DNA from: Methylobacterium radiodurans
Lineage (GTDB): Bacteria; Pseudomonadota; Alphaproteobacteria; Rhizobiales; Beijerinckiaceae
Reading direction: 5' to 3'
Length of the DNA stretch: 64,000 nucleotides
Assembly (NCBI RefSeq): GCF_003173735.1
Contig: NZ_CP029551.1
Coordinates: 685,001-749,000 of the forward strand
The position numbers and the translations under genes are program-made. Shown piece by piece: positions 24,726 through 33,766 of the stretch (its first letter is position 1; the number at the start of each line of letters is the position of its first letter). The notes under the pieces were generated by a model. The model searched no databases. It worked only from the letters and a program-made list of their open reading frames with translations, and had not been told where the DNA came from.

Positions 24726-27437
24726 TTGAGCACCTACCGGTTCGACGCCTTGCTGAACCCGCGCACCGTCGCCCTGGTGGGGGCGGGCGAGCGCGAGGGC
24801 TCGCTCGGGCGGGCCGTGCTGGAGAACCTGCGGGCGGCAGGCTTTCCGGGCCGCGTCCTGCCGGTCAACCCGAGCCACGCGAGCGTGGCGGGCTATCCGT
24901 GCGTTCCCCAGGTCTCCGACCTCGCCGAGACGCCCGATCTCGTGGTCATCGCCGCGCCGCCCGCCGCTGTCCCGGACATCGTCGCGGATGCGGGCCGGAT
25001 CGGCGCGCGCGCGGCCGCGATCCTGACCGCGCATCTCGGCAGCGGTCCGGACGATCCGGGCCCGCGCGCCAGGGCGATCGCCCGCGCCCACGGCCTGCGC
25101 CTGCTCGGGCCCGACAGCGCCGGGCTGGTGGTGCCGTCAGCCCGCCTCAACGTCAGCCTGTTCGCCCACATGCCGCAGGCGGGCGACCTCGCGCTGGTCT
25201 CGACATCGGGCACCGTCGCGGCGGCGATCGTCGCCTGGGCGAGCCGGCACGGGGTCGGCCTCTCGGCGGCCCTCGCCCTCGGCAGCGCCAGCGACGTGGA
25301 CATGGCCGACTGCCTCGACCACTTCGCGGGCGATTACCGCACCCGGGCGATCCTGCTCTGCCTCGACCAGATCGACAACGCCCGCCGCTTCATGTCGGCC
25401 GCCCGCGCGGCGGCGCGCTCGAAGCCCGTGGTGGTGCTCCGCAGCGGGCGACACCTGCCCCACCCCGCCGCCTCCGGCAGCCACGCGCCCGAGACCCATA
25501 CGGGCGCGCTCGCCAAGCCGGACGCCGTCTACGCCGCCGCCTTCCGCCGCGCTGGCCTGCTCGCCGTGCAGGATCTCGACGAGATGTTCTCGGCCGTCGA
25601 GACGCTCGGGCGCCAGCGCCCCTTCCCGGGCCGCCGGCTCGCCATCCTGACGAACGGGCGCGGCGTCGGCCAGCTCGCCGCCGACCGCCTGGCCGAGCGC
25701 GGCGGCACCCTGGCTGCGGTGACGCCCACCGACGGCTTCGCGGCCGAGAGTCCAATCGAGAACCCGGTCGATCTCGGCATCGACGCGGACGGGCCAGCCT
25801 TCGCGGCGGCCCTCAAGCCGCTGCTGGCCGACCGGGAGAACGACGCGGTGCTGGCGATCCACGTGCCGACTGCCCGCTCGAACGCCGCCGCGGTGGCCGA
25901 GGCGGTCGCCGGGACGGTGCAGGCCGCGCGCGCCGGCACGACGCGCAGGAAGCCGGTCTTCGCGGTCTCCCTCGGCGCGGACGAGGCGGAGGGGGCCGCC
26001 CTCTCGGCCGCCGGCATCCCGCGCTTCTCGACCGATTCCGAGGCGGTCGAGGGCTTCCTCCACCTCGTGCGCTACCGCGAGGCGCAGGACGACCTGATGC
26101 GCACGCCGGACTCGCTGCCGCGCGACTTCCACGCCGACACCCAGGCCGCCCGGGGCATCGTCGCCCGGGCGCTGCGCCAGGGCGCGACCTGGCTCGACCC
26201 GATCTCGGTGATGGAGCTCTTGGAAGCCTACGACATCGCCTCGGTGCCCCTGACGCTGGCCCCCGACATCGACGCGGCCGCGGCCGCCGCCTGGCCGGTG
26301 ATCGCGGCCGGCGGCGCGGTCGCGCTGAAGGTGGTCTCACCCGACGTGGTACACAAATCCGACATCGGCGGCGTGCATCTCGACCTCACCAGCGAGGCCG
26401 ACGTGCGGGGCGCCGCCCGCGCGATCCTGGCCCGCGCCCGGCGCGAGCGGCCCGAGGCACGCATCACGGGCTTCGCCGTGCAGCCGATGGTGCGGCGGGG
26501 CCGCCGCCGCGAGCTGATCGCGGGGCTCGCCGAGGACCCGACCTTCGGGCCCGTCGTGGTGTTCGGGCGCGGCGGCACCGCGGTCGAGGTGATCGACGAC
26601 CGGGCGCTCGGCCTGCCGCCCCTCGACCTCGCCCTCGCCGAGGACCTGATCTCGCGCACCCGCGTGGCGCGGCGGCTGGAAGCCTACCGCGACGTGCCGG
26701 CCGCCGACATGCGGGCCATCGGGCTGACGCTCGTCAAGCTCGCCCAGCTCGCCGCCGACCTGCCCCAGGTGCGCGAGCTCGACATCAACCCGCTGCTCGC
26801 CGACGAGACCGGCGTCGTGGCGCTCGACGCCCGGGTGCGGATCGGGCGCGGCTTCCCGGACCGCCGGGTCGGGCGCGGCCACCCGCGCTTCGCCATCCGG
26901 CCCTACCCAACCGCCTGGATGCGGACGATGTCGCTCAAGGGCCGCGCCATCCACGTCCGCCCGGTCCGGCCCGAGGACGAGCCGCTGTTCCGGGCCTTCT
27001 TCGCGACAATCGATCCGGAGGACGTGCGGCTGCGCTTCTTCGCGCCCGTGCGCGAGTTCAGCCACGCCTTCCTGGCCCGGCTGACGCAGCTCGACTACGC
27101 CCGCGCCATCGCGTTCGTGGCGCTCGACGAATCCGCGGCCGAGGAGGGCCGCCGGATGCTCGGCGCCGTGCGCCTCCACGCCGACGCCAACGGCGAGAGC
27201 GGAGAGTTTGCCATCCTGATCCGGACGGAGGCCCGCGGCACGGGGCTCGCCTACGCGCTGATGCGGCTGATGATCGACTGGGCGCGCTCGGAGGGCATCG
27301 CCCGCGTGGAGGGCTCGGTGCTCGCCGAGAACCGCCCGATGCTCGCGGTCTGCCGCCGCCTCGGCTTCAGCCAGCACCCGGATCCGGAGGATGCCGGGAT
27401 GGTCACGGTGAAGCTGCCGCTGACGCAGGCCGCATGA
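24726..27437 (+). CDS. ADP-forming acyl-CoA synthetase fused to a GNAT acetyltransferase
   Basis: This 903-residue protein has a CoA-binding Rossmann domain (LNPRTVALVGAGEREGSLGR), a succinyl-CoA-ligase-like flavodoxin domain (LVSTSGTVAAAIVAWAS), a second ligase domain, an ATP-grasp domain at about 460-680 (VALKVVSPDVVHKSDIGGVH), and a C-terminal GNAT domain from about 730 (IHVRPVRPEDEPLFRAFFAT, with the acetyl-CoA loop RGTGLAYALMRLM). This is the Pat/AcsA-regulator architecture of protein lysine acetyltransferases, in which the synthetase part may be regulatory. TTG 24726 has GGGAG upstream and gives MSTYRFDALLNPRTV; GTG 24657 is possible. The gene stands alone and converges on the GT2 gene. 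Confidence 0.88.
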   Translation: MSTYRFDALLNPRTVALVGAGEREGSLGRAVLENLRAAGFPGRVLPVNPSHASVAGYPCVPQVSDLAETPDLVVIAAPPAAVPDIVADAGRIGARAAAILTAHLGSGPDDPGPRARAIARAHGLRLLGPDSAGLVVPSARLNVSLFAHMPQAGDLALVSTSGTVAAAIVAWASRHGVGLSAALALGSASDVDMADCLDHFAGDYRTRAILLCLDQIDNARRFMSAARAAARSKPVVVLRSGRHLPHPAASGSHAPETHTGALAKPDAVYAAAFRRAGLLAVQDLDEMFSAVETLGRQRPFPGRRLAILTNGRGVGQLAADRLAERGGTLAAVTPTDGFAAESPIENPVDLGIDADGPAFAAALKPLLADRENDAVLAIHVPTARSNAAAVAEAVAGTVQAARAGTTRRKPVFAVSLGADEAEGAALSAAGIPRFSTDSEAVEGFLHLVRYREAQDDLMRTPDSLPRDFHADTQAARGIVARALRQGATWLDPISVMELLEAYDIASVPLTLAPDIDAAAAAAWPVIAAGGAVALKVVSPDVVHKSDIGGVHLDLTSEADVRGAARAILARARRERPEARITGFAVQPMVRRGRRRELIAGLAEDPTFGPVVVFGRGGTAVEVIDDRALGLPPLDLALAEDLISRTRVARRLEAYRDVPAADMRAIGLTLVKLAQLAADLPQVRELDINPLLADETGVVALDARVRIGRGFPDRRVGRGHPRFAIRPYPTAWMRTMSLKGRAIHVRPVRPEDEPLFRAFFATIDPEDVRLRFFAPVREFSHAFLARLTQLDYARAIAFVALDESAAEEGRRMLGAVRLHADANGESGEFAILIRTEARGTGLAYALMRLMIDWARSEGIARVEGSVLAENRPMLAVCRRLGFSQHPDPEDAGMVTVKLPLTQAA

Positions 27438-27450
27438 GCTGCCGCGCGAG

Positions 27451-28299
27451 TTAGAACGGCCGCGAATCCGGCAGGCGCGCCGCCGCGACCTCCTCGGGCG
27501 TCGGCAGGCGGCGCAGGACGAGTTCCCGGCTCCGGTCCGCCTCCACCAGCCCCAGCCCCGCGAAGGCGTCGAGCCAGCCGTCCATCGGCCAGAAGCCGTG
27601 GCGCGCGTGGAAGCGGTTGGCGTTGCGCACGATGTCGGCGACGTGCTGCACCGGCGGGTCGTAGGCCGGGTGGTGCTGGTGCCACGCACGGCCCTCGGCC
27701 GCGAACAGCACCGGTACCCCGGCCTCAGCCGCCCGGAAGGCGAGATCGGTGTCCTCGGCGCCGTAGCCGTCGAAACCCTCGTCGAAGCCGCCGAGGCGAT
27801 CGTAGGTCGAAGCCCGCACCGCGAAGGCGAGTGACCAGAACAAGCCGGGCTGGGGCGCCGGCACGACGCCCGTCTGGGGGAAGCTGCGCACCGGGTGGAG
27901 CCGCCCCGCCGCGTCGAGGTCGGCCGCCCGCCAGCCATCCCGCACGGCGCCGGCCGGCAGGTAGGAGACCGCGCAGCAGATCAGCGCGTCGTGCTCCGCC
28001 GCGCGGCCCCCGAGGCCAGCCACGAGGTCGGCCGAGGGGATGCAGTCCACGTCGAGGAAGACCAGGATGTCGCCGGAGGCCGCGCGCCGCCCGGCGTTGC
28101 GGGCGGCAGCGAGTGGCAGGCCGGCGCCGTCGAGCATCAGCCGCCGCAGCGGGAAGCCGTGGTCGGGCAGGGACGCGTCGTCGCCGCCCATCTCGACCAC
28201 GATGCACTCGGCCGGGTGCGCGCCGCGCCCGAGGCCTTCGAGCAGGCGCAGCAGGTGGGCCCGGCGGCCCTTGTTCAGGGTGATGACGCTGGTGGGCAC
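27451..28299 (-). CDS. Family 2 glycosyltransferase
   Basis: This 282-residue soluble GT-A enzyme has TSVITLNKGRRAHLLRLLEG at the N-terminus, the nucleotide-sugar-binding LDVDCIPSADL (DxD motif in LDVDC), and a C-terminal galactosyltransferase-like segment GFDEGFDGYGAEDTDLAFRA with a catalytic ED. HQHHPAYDPP follows. The acceptor is unknown. The start is GTG 28299 with a weak GGAA upstream. It lies 28 bases after the PIG-L deacetylase gene and probably shares its transcript. A deacetylase beside a sugar transferase suggests synthesis of a deacetylated amino-sugar glycan or thiol glycoside, but no specific product can be assigned. Confidence 0.85.
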   Translation of the reverse strand: MPTSVITLNKGRRAHLLRLLEGLGRGAHPAECIVVEMGGDDASLPDHGFPLRRLMLDGAGLPLAAARNAGRRAASGDILVFLDVDCIPSADLVAGLGGRAAEHDALICCAVSYLPAGAVRDGWRAADLDAAGRLHPVRSFPQTGVVPAPQPGLFWSLAFAVRASTYDRLGGFDEGFDGYGAEDTDLAFRAAEAGVPVLFAAEGRAWHQHHPAYDPPVQHVADIVRNANRFHARHGFWPMDGWLDAFAGLGLVEADRSRELVLRRLPTPEEVAAARLPDSRPF

Positions 28300-28327
28300 G
28301 GGGGCTGTTCCGATCTCAGATCCGATC

Positions 28328-29059
28328 TCAGACCGCGACGAAGCGCTCGTGCGGCCCGCAGAGCCGCTCGATCATCTGCGCCTCCAGGCGGAACCCCTCC
28401 GGGTCGTCGGCGATCAGGTCAGTCGTCTGCGAGGCGTGGGCGTTGACCGCCCGCACCTTGGCGTCCCGGTGCGCGGAGACGTCGAGGCGGTAGCCCCGCG
28501 GCTCGGGCCCGACCTCGGTCTCGGGTGGTAGGGTCCAGCCCCAGACCGGATACTCGTAGACCCGGGCCATCCCGAGTCGGGGCCGGGCGAGCGCCACGAT
28601 CGCGGCCGAGGCCTGGTGGTCGCAGTGCGGGTCGTGCCGCCAGGTCACGAAGACCGCGCCCGCCCCGCAGGCGCGCGCGGCCTCCGCCACCGCGTTCGCG
28701 GCGGCCTCCGCGGTCGGCCCGTCGCTCGGCACGTGGGCGTCCGGCAGGCGCAGGAAGCTGACGTCCTCCGGTCCCATGCCGAGTTCGGAGACGGCGCGCC
28801 GGGTCTCGTCCTCGCGCAAGGACCGCAGGCGCTCGGGCGGGTAGAGCTTCGAGTGGGTGTGCGAGCCGCAGCCGTCGCTGACCACGACGAGTCTCACCGG
28901 CCGGCCGAGCCGGCGCGCCTCGGCGATCAGGCCGCCGCAGCCGAGGCTCTCGTCGTCCGGGTGCGGCGCGACCACCACGAGCCCGCCCGCACCCACGAGC
29001 GTCGCCAGATCCGCGACGGGGAGCCGATCGGCGGCGGTGAGGAAGTCGTCGACACGCAT
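28328..29059 (-). CDS. PIG-L/LmbE family deacetylase
   Basis: This 243-residue protein is a complete LmbE-like zinc N-deacetylase: LVVVAPHPDDESLGCGGLIA carries the metal-binding HPDDE, VVSDGCGSHTHSKLYPP follows, and HDPHCDHQASA supplies the third zinc His. Family members deacetylate N-acetylglucosamine conjugates such as GlcNAc-Ins or GlcNAc-malate, or modify glycans and antibiotics. No mycothiol or bacillithiol genes are nearby, so the substrate remains open. The ATG at 29059 opens MRVDDFLTAADRLPV. It lies between the small XRE regulator and the GT2 gene in a leftward three-gene set, which suggests a regulated glycan modification unit. Confidence 0.88.
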   Translation of the reverse strand: MRVDDFLTAADRLPVADLATLVGAGGLVVVAPHPDDESLGCGGLIAEARRLGRPVRLVVVSDGCGSHTHSKLYPPERLRSLREDETRRAVSELGMGPEDVSFLRLPDAHVPSDGPTAEAAANAVAEAARACGAGAVFVTWRHDPHCDHQASAAIVALARPRLGMARVYEYPVWGWTLPPETEVGPEPRGYRLDVSAHRDAKVRAVNAHASQTTDLIADDPEGFRLEAQMIERLCGPHERFVAV

Positions 29060-29136
29060 GGCGCACCCTTGAAGCCGGCGGGATGCGCCGTCCTGTACGG
29101 ACCGGCAGATGAATGCGGGCTGAGAGCCGGGCGCGC

Positions 29137-29457
29137 CTACCTGTCGTTCTCGGTGGTCAGGTCCTGCAGCCGTATGCCCTCGCTGCCGCCCCTGGCGTCG
29201 AGGCGCACGCCCGGCGAGGGCAGGTCGGTGAAGACGGCGCCGGCAGCCGCGAGCGCGCTGCGCAGGGCCGCGATCTGCCCGGCGGGCGGATCGCCGTAGC
29301 CCGCCTCGAAGTCGTGCACGAGCCGCTCGTCGAGGCCGACCTTGCGGGCGAGATCGGCCTCCGACCAGCCGAGCAGCCCCCGGGCCGCACGCGACTGTTC
29401 GGGGCTCATCGGCCGCGCCACCGCCCCGCTCTGACCGCCCTCGTCCGATCCCGCCAC
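29137..29457 (-). CDS. XRE-type helix-turn-helix regulator
   Basis: This 106-residue protein has a helix-turn-helix from about residue 20 to 55: SPEQSRAARGLLGWSEADLA, then RKVGLDERLVHDFEAGYGDP. That is the pattern of short alphaproteobacterial XRE regulators. A short C-terminal part (LRSALAAAGAVFTDLPSPGV) resembles the usual extension of this subgroup. GTG 29457 has GGGAGAGG upstream and is preferred to a longer frame from 29595 that reads through Arg/Ala-rich sequence. It heads a leftward set with the PIG-L and GT2 genes, 77 bases ahead of the former, and may regulate that set. DNA target and signal are unknown. Confidence 0.75.
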   Translation of the reverse strand: MAGSDEGGQSGAVARPMSPEQSRAARGLLGWSEADLARKVGLDERLVHDFEAGYGDPPAGQIAALRSALAAAGAVFTDLPSPGVRLDARGGSEGIRLQDLTTENDR

Positions 29458-29587
29458 GATGCCTCTCCCGCCGATCTCCGTCCCCCGACTCGCGGGACAA
29501 CGCCGATGCGGCGCGGTTCGGTTCCGCGCGGACGGCCCGGCGCGCGCGGAACCCGGGGACGGCGCCCTGCCCCGGCGCGGGCGCGCC

Positions 29588-29616
29588 TTGACCATAATTG
29601 TGCTGAAATTCTATCG
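29588..29616 (+). promoter_or_regulatory. Putative promoter upstream of the META-domain gene
   Basis: TTGACC, a 17-base A/T-rich spacer and CTATCG form a possible sigma-70 promoter in the otherwise GC-rich divergent region. It would give a leader of about 185 bases before the ATG at 29806. Confidence 0.3.
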
Positions 29617-29805
29617 GATTGGCGCTGGCGCACGTCCCGAACCCGAACCGGCCATCTGGCATCCGATCCACGGAGGCGTGCGGCGGGCCCCCACGGCCCG
29701 TTTGGCGAGCCACTTGCTGGCGCGCCACCTGGCGAAACCACGTGCGGCTCGGTCCGCGCCGCCCCGGGCAGGCGGTGGGACGGCCGAGCGAGAGGGGCGT
29801 GAACG

Positions 29806-30315
29806 ATGAGAACGATCCGGATCGCCGCGCTGACCTGCGCGGCATTGGCCGCCAGCACGGTGACGGCGATCGAGGCCCGGGCGCAGAGCCCCAACATCTC
29901 CGGCTTCGGCCGCGCCAACCGCACCCCGGGCGGTGAGGAGAAGAAGCCCCAGTACGTGCCGCCGACGAAGCAGACCGAGAAGATCTTCCCGCTCGACGCC
30001 ACGTGGACCGCGGTCAGCATCAACGGCAAGCCGTTCGCGGGTGCCGACCGCCCGAGCTTCATCATCGATAAGCAGTACCGCGCCCGCGGCTACGGCGGCT
30101 GCAACACCTTTGCGGCCACCGCCTTCCCGTTGCGCGACCAGCACCTCGCGGTCGGCCCTCTCGCGCTGACCAAGAAGCCCTGCGACAAGGGGTTGGCCGC
30201 CACAGAGCAGGCCTTCTTCGTCGCCCTGCGTACCGCCGCTCAGTGGGACTTGGTGGGCTCGCAACTCGTGCTGAAGAGCCCGAACGGCGAGCTGCGCTTC
30301 GATCGCGCTCTTTAA
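29806..30315 (+). CDS. Exported META-domain (HslJ-like) protein
   Basis: This 169-residue protein has a signal peptide (MRTIRIAALTCAALAASTVT to about EARAQ) and a META domain from about residue 60: WTAVSINGKPFAGADRPSFI, the glycine-rich RGYGGCNTFAATAF, and the C-terminal WDLVGSQLVLKSPNGELRF. META domains occur in HslJ and other envelope proteins linked to heat or novobiocin tolerance; the biochemical role is unclear. Two Cys (GGCNTF and KKPCDK) could form a disulfide in the periplasm, as in relatives. The ATG at 29806 follows GAGAGGGG. It is transcribed away from the XRE/PIG-L/GT2 set and stands alone. Confidence 0.85.
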   Translation: MRTIRIAALTCAALAASTVTAIEARAQSPNISGFGRANRTPGGEEKKPQYVPPTKQTEKIFPLDATWTAVSINGKPFAGADRPSFIIDKQYRARGYGGCNTFAATAFPLRDQHLAVGPLALTKKPCDKGLAATEQAFFVALRTAAQWDLVGSQLVLKSPNGELRFDRAL

Positions 30316-30417
30316 CCCTTCGCTGACCATGCGGCCGGCTCGTCCCGCCGGATTCAGCCCACGTTGACCGCCTGCGGCGCCTTCTCCCCTCCGTGATCCA
30401 CGGGCGGAGCGGCGTGC

Positions 30418-30585
30418 ATGGCGGGCAGGATCGGGTTCGGGAACCAGGCCCCGCTGCGGGCGGAGAGCGCGCGCGATCCGCGCTTCGCCGTGCCGCGCAG
30501 CACGCATCCGGGCTCCCTCTGGCTCGCTGCCGCCGCCCCGCTCGCGGCGACGTTCCTGCTCCTCGCGATGCGCTTCGGCGCCTGA
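30418..30585 (+). CDS. Small single-helix membrane protein
   Basis: This 55-residue frame begins MAGRIGFGNQAPLRAESARD and ends in one hydrophobic helix (LWLAAAAPLAATFLLLAMRF) with a two-residue tail. It has GGAG about eight bases before the ATG. Codon use has the strong third-position G/C of its neighbours. It would be a tail-anchored small membrane protein with a cytoplasmic basic N-terminus. No family is recognised. It lies between the META gene and cysK, separate from both. Short membrane proteins of this kind are easily missed in automated annotation; proof needs expression data. Confidence 0.5.
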   Translation: MAGRIGFGNQAPLRAESARDPRFAVPRSTHPGSLWLAAAAPLAATFLLLAMRFGA

Positions 30586-30806
30586 GGGCATTGGAGAACG
30601 AACTTCCAAGCGCAACCGCGCAGGCAGCAATACTCTTCCCCCATCCGCGAGCCGTCGCCGCGACAGGGAAAAGATTTGTCGAATCCTCAAGTTAGCCCGA
30701 TTGCCGAGGGCGGGACGACGCGATATCGCCTGCCTTCGCTGCGGGCAGCCCGGGGACGAGATCCGGCGCGCCCGCATCCGAGACGGTTCGATAGAGGGAG
30801 ATCGCG

Positions 30807-31790
<984 letters not shown>

Positions 31791-31906
31791 CCCGAACCCG
31801 CGCGTCCGCGGCGGTCGCACTGTTCCGCTGCCGCCGCGGACGCAACCTCGCTGCGCGGCGTCTGTTGTCCCGGCCAGAGACAGGCCAGAGACATGCAGGA
31901 GCCGCG

Positions 31907-32233
31907 ATGACGCCCGAGAGCAGCGAGCGCCCGACGCTCAAGGAGTTCGACGCCTACGCCGACCGCAACGGCCAGGATCTCGGCCAGGATTCGGCCCGCG
32001 ACATCGGCCTGGCCCAGCGGACCCAGAGCGATCTGAAGCGCGACCCGCAGGGGCAGGCCGAGACCGCCCGCATCGCCTCCGGCACGCCGGGGCAGGACGC
32101 CACCGACGCAACGGAGGCCGAGACGCCCCGCGAGAATCTCGACCGCCTGCGCGGCGAGGGCCAGTCGGGCGCCACCGAGGAGGCGATCGAGCGCGCGACC
32201 GCCGCGGTCGGCCAGGACGACGGGAAGCGCTGA
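31907..32233 (+). CDS. Hydrophilic, probably disordered small protein 1
   Basis: This 108-residue protein is made almost wholly of polar and charged residues: Asp, Glu, Gln, Arg, Ala and Gly. It has no hydrophobic core, cysteine or membrane segment. The sequence opens MTPESSERPTLKEFDAYADR and ends ATAAVGQDDGKR. Composition suggests an intrinsically disordered hydrophilin-like protein, a type linked to desiccation and osmotic stress; that role is inference. The ATG follows AGGAG by six bases. Its stop overlaps the start of the next gene (TGATG), and that gene overlaps a third, so the three are translated as a coupled set. Confidence 0.75.
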   Translation: MTPESSERPTLKEFDAYADRNGQDLGQDSARDIGLAQRTQSDLKRDPQGQAETARIASGTPGQDATDATEAETPRENLDRLRGEGQSGATEEAIERATAAVGQDDGKR

Positions 32234-32538
32234 TGAGCCCGCGCGAGCCCGAAACCGTCACCCGCAAGCCCGACGACGATGTCGGCACGCCCGGCTCGAG
32301 CCCGGCGGGCGGCGGCCGCCAGACCCAGGATCAGGCCGCGATCACCGACATGGATTCGGGCGGCCGCAGCGATGCCGAGCGCAACGCCGGCTGGGACGCG
32401 GGCGCCGCCGGCCAATCCCCACCCGCGCTCGGCGGCTCGTCCGGGGGTCATTCCGACCAGAAAGCAGCGCGCGGCCCCGAGGCCGGTCGCAAGGTCGCCG
32501 GGGGCCTGAGCAAGCCCGAGCGCGAGGAGGGCGCATGA
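32233..32538 (+). CDS. Hydrophilic, probably disordered small protein 2
   Basis: This 101-residue, Gly/Asp/Arg/Ser/Gln-rich protein opens MSPREPETVTRKPDDDVGTP and contains short GGRSDAERNAGWD and SSGGHSDQKAARGPE segments. It has no hydrophobic core, Cys or recognised domain. Its ATG shares a base with the stop codon of protein 1 (TGATG), and its own stop overlaps the ATG of protein 3 (ATGA). Composition and gene order suggest it works with its neighbours, perhaps as stress hydrophilins. I do not recognise a Pfam family. Confidence 0.72.
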   Translation: MSPREPETVTRKPDDDVGTPGSSPAGGGRQTQDQAAITDMDSGGRSDAERNAGWDAGAAGQSPPALGGSSGGHSDQKAARGPEAGRKVAGGLSKPEREEGA

Positions 32539-32684
32539 GCGACGACAAGAAGCCCGACGACAAGCCCGCCAACATCGCGCCGGACGCGGTGAAGGACCCG
32601 AACGAGAAGACCGAGGGCAAGCCCGGCGAGGGCCCGCAGGGCGGCGGCACGCAGCGGGACGAGACGGACCCGGGCAGCAGCTGA
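32535..32684 (+). CDS. Hydrophilic, probably disordered small protein 3
   Basis: This 49-residue protein opens MSDDKKPDDKPANIAPDAVK and ends RDETDPGSS. It is rich in Asp, Lys, Pro and Gly, with no hydrophobic segment. Its ATG overlaps the previous stop (ATGA). It is the last of three coupled genes with the same extreme composition. The partial gene at the window end (63908) starts with a similar Lys/Asp/Asn-rich sequence containing NPKTDPKDVSNQ, so small hydrophilic proteins recur here. A palindromic repeat block lies just downstream. Confidence 0.65.
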   Translation: MSDDKKPDDKPANIAPDAVKDPNEKTEGKPGEGPQGGGTQRDETDPGSS

Positions 32685-32701
32685 GGGTTCGGCGCGCCGC
32701 T

Positions 32702-32899
32702 CCCCTCTCCCCGTGCGCGGAGAGAGGGCTCAGCCGACCCTGTTGTGGGCTGAGCGAGCCGGTAGGCGACGGTGAGAGGGCGGTGCCGGAAGAGACTCAT
32801 CCGACGATACTCCCTCATCTCCGCTTTGCCTGCGCCTTCGCTTCCCGCAGGCACGACGAGGTGCCCGCGGGCCTCTCCCCTCCCGGCGGGGAGAGGGGG
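32702..32899. repeat. Composite palindromic repeat block (family 2)
   Basis: A CCCTCTCCCCG/CGGAGAGAGGG hairpin at the left, CTCAGCC/GGCTGAG at 32729-32753, then GCGAGCC and GGTGAGAGGG. The right end has CCTCTCCCCTCCCGGCGGGG followed by AGAGG. The order of elements matches the block at 12310-12516 although the hairpin arms differ. It separates the hydrophilin genes from convergent proC and may act as a terminator. Confidence 0.7.
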
Positions 32900-32928
32900 C
32901 ACGCGGCATTCGAGCGACGTGAGTCCGA

Positions 32929-33750
32929 TCAGCCCGACAACTCACCCGCCCGACGCTTGGCCGCGGCGACGGCCTCGTCCATCAGGCGGCCGAGGCCGTC
33001 CGCCCGCATCAGGATGTCGAGAGCCGCGGCCGTGGTGCCGCCGGGCGAGGTAACGTTCCGGCGCAGCTGCGCCGCCGGCTCGGGGCTGACATCCAGTAGG
33101 GCGCCCGCGCCGGTGACGGTCGCCCGGGCGAGCCGGGCCGCAACCTCGGGCGCGAGCCCGGCCGCGATGCCGGCCTCGGCCAGCGCCTCGACCAGCAGGA
33201 AGACGTAGGCCGGCCCTGAGCCCGAGACGGCGGTGACCGCGTCGATCTGAGCCTCCGCATCGAGCCACTCGGTGAGGCCCGCGGCCGAGAGCAACGCCTC
33301 CGCGACGGCGTGCTGATCGTCCGAGACCTCCGGGCTCGCCACCGCCCCGGTCGCGCCCCGCCCGATGCTGGCCGGCAGGTTCGGCATGGCCCGCACCACG
33401 GCGCGGGCACCGGGCAGGCGCGCCTTCAGGTCCGCGATGGTCTTGCCGGCCAGGATCGAGACGACGAGCGTATCCGGGCCGACGAGTGGTGCCAGCGCCG
33501 CGGCGGCCGCCTCCAGCCCCTGCGGCTTGATGCCGAGCACCAGCACAGCGCTCGGGGCCGGATCCGCCGGGTTCAGCGCGATCCCGCGCTCGGCGCAGAG
33601 CGCGGCGATCGCCTCGGACGGCGTCGGGTCGAGGATCGTGACGGCGCGCGGGTCGAGCCCGGCCTCCAGCCAGCCGGCGAGCATCGCGCCGCCCATCTTG
33701 CCGGCACCGACGAGGGTGAGGGAGGCGGGCAGGCGGGCAGGTGCGGTCAT
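32929..33750 (-). CDS. proC: Pyrroline-5-carboxylate reductase
   Basis: This 273-residue enzyme reduces pyrroline 5-carboxylate to proline, the last step of proline synthesis. The N-terminal Rossmann motif is LTLVGAGKMGGAMLAGWLEA. The middle has VLGIKPQGLEAAA, RAMPNLPASIGRGATG, and the C-terminal catalytic helical domain has AVSGSGPAYVFLLVEALAEA and NVTSPGGTTAAALDIL. ATG 33750 gives the normal length; an earlier in-frame start would add unconserved residues. It begins 16 bases after the YbjN-domain gene, an order common in Hyphomicrobiales, and they are surely co-transcribed. Confidence 0.94.
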   Translation of the reverse strand: MTAPARLPASLTLVGAGKMGGAMLAGWLEAGLDPRAVTILDPTPSEAIAALCAERGIALNPADPAPSAVLVLGIKPQGLEAAAAALAPLVGPDTLVVSILAGKTIADLKARLPGARAVVRAMPNLPASIGRGATGAVASPEVSDDQHAVAEALLSAAGLTEWLDAEAQIDAVTAVSGSGPAYVFLLVEALAEAGIAAGLAPEVAARLARATVTGAGALLDVSPEPAAQLRRNVTSPGGTTAAALDILMRADGLGRLMDEAVAAAKRRAGELSG

Positions 33751-33766
33751 CGGGTGCGCAGGCTCC

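Noticed and set aside
32702..32899. CRISPR-like repeat cluster
   Set aside because: Palindromes differ in sequence and spacing. There are no regular direct repeats with uniform spacers, and no cas genes.
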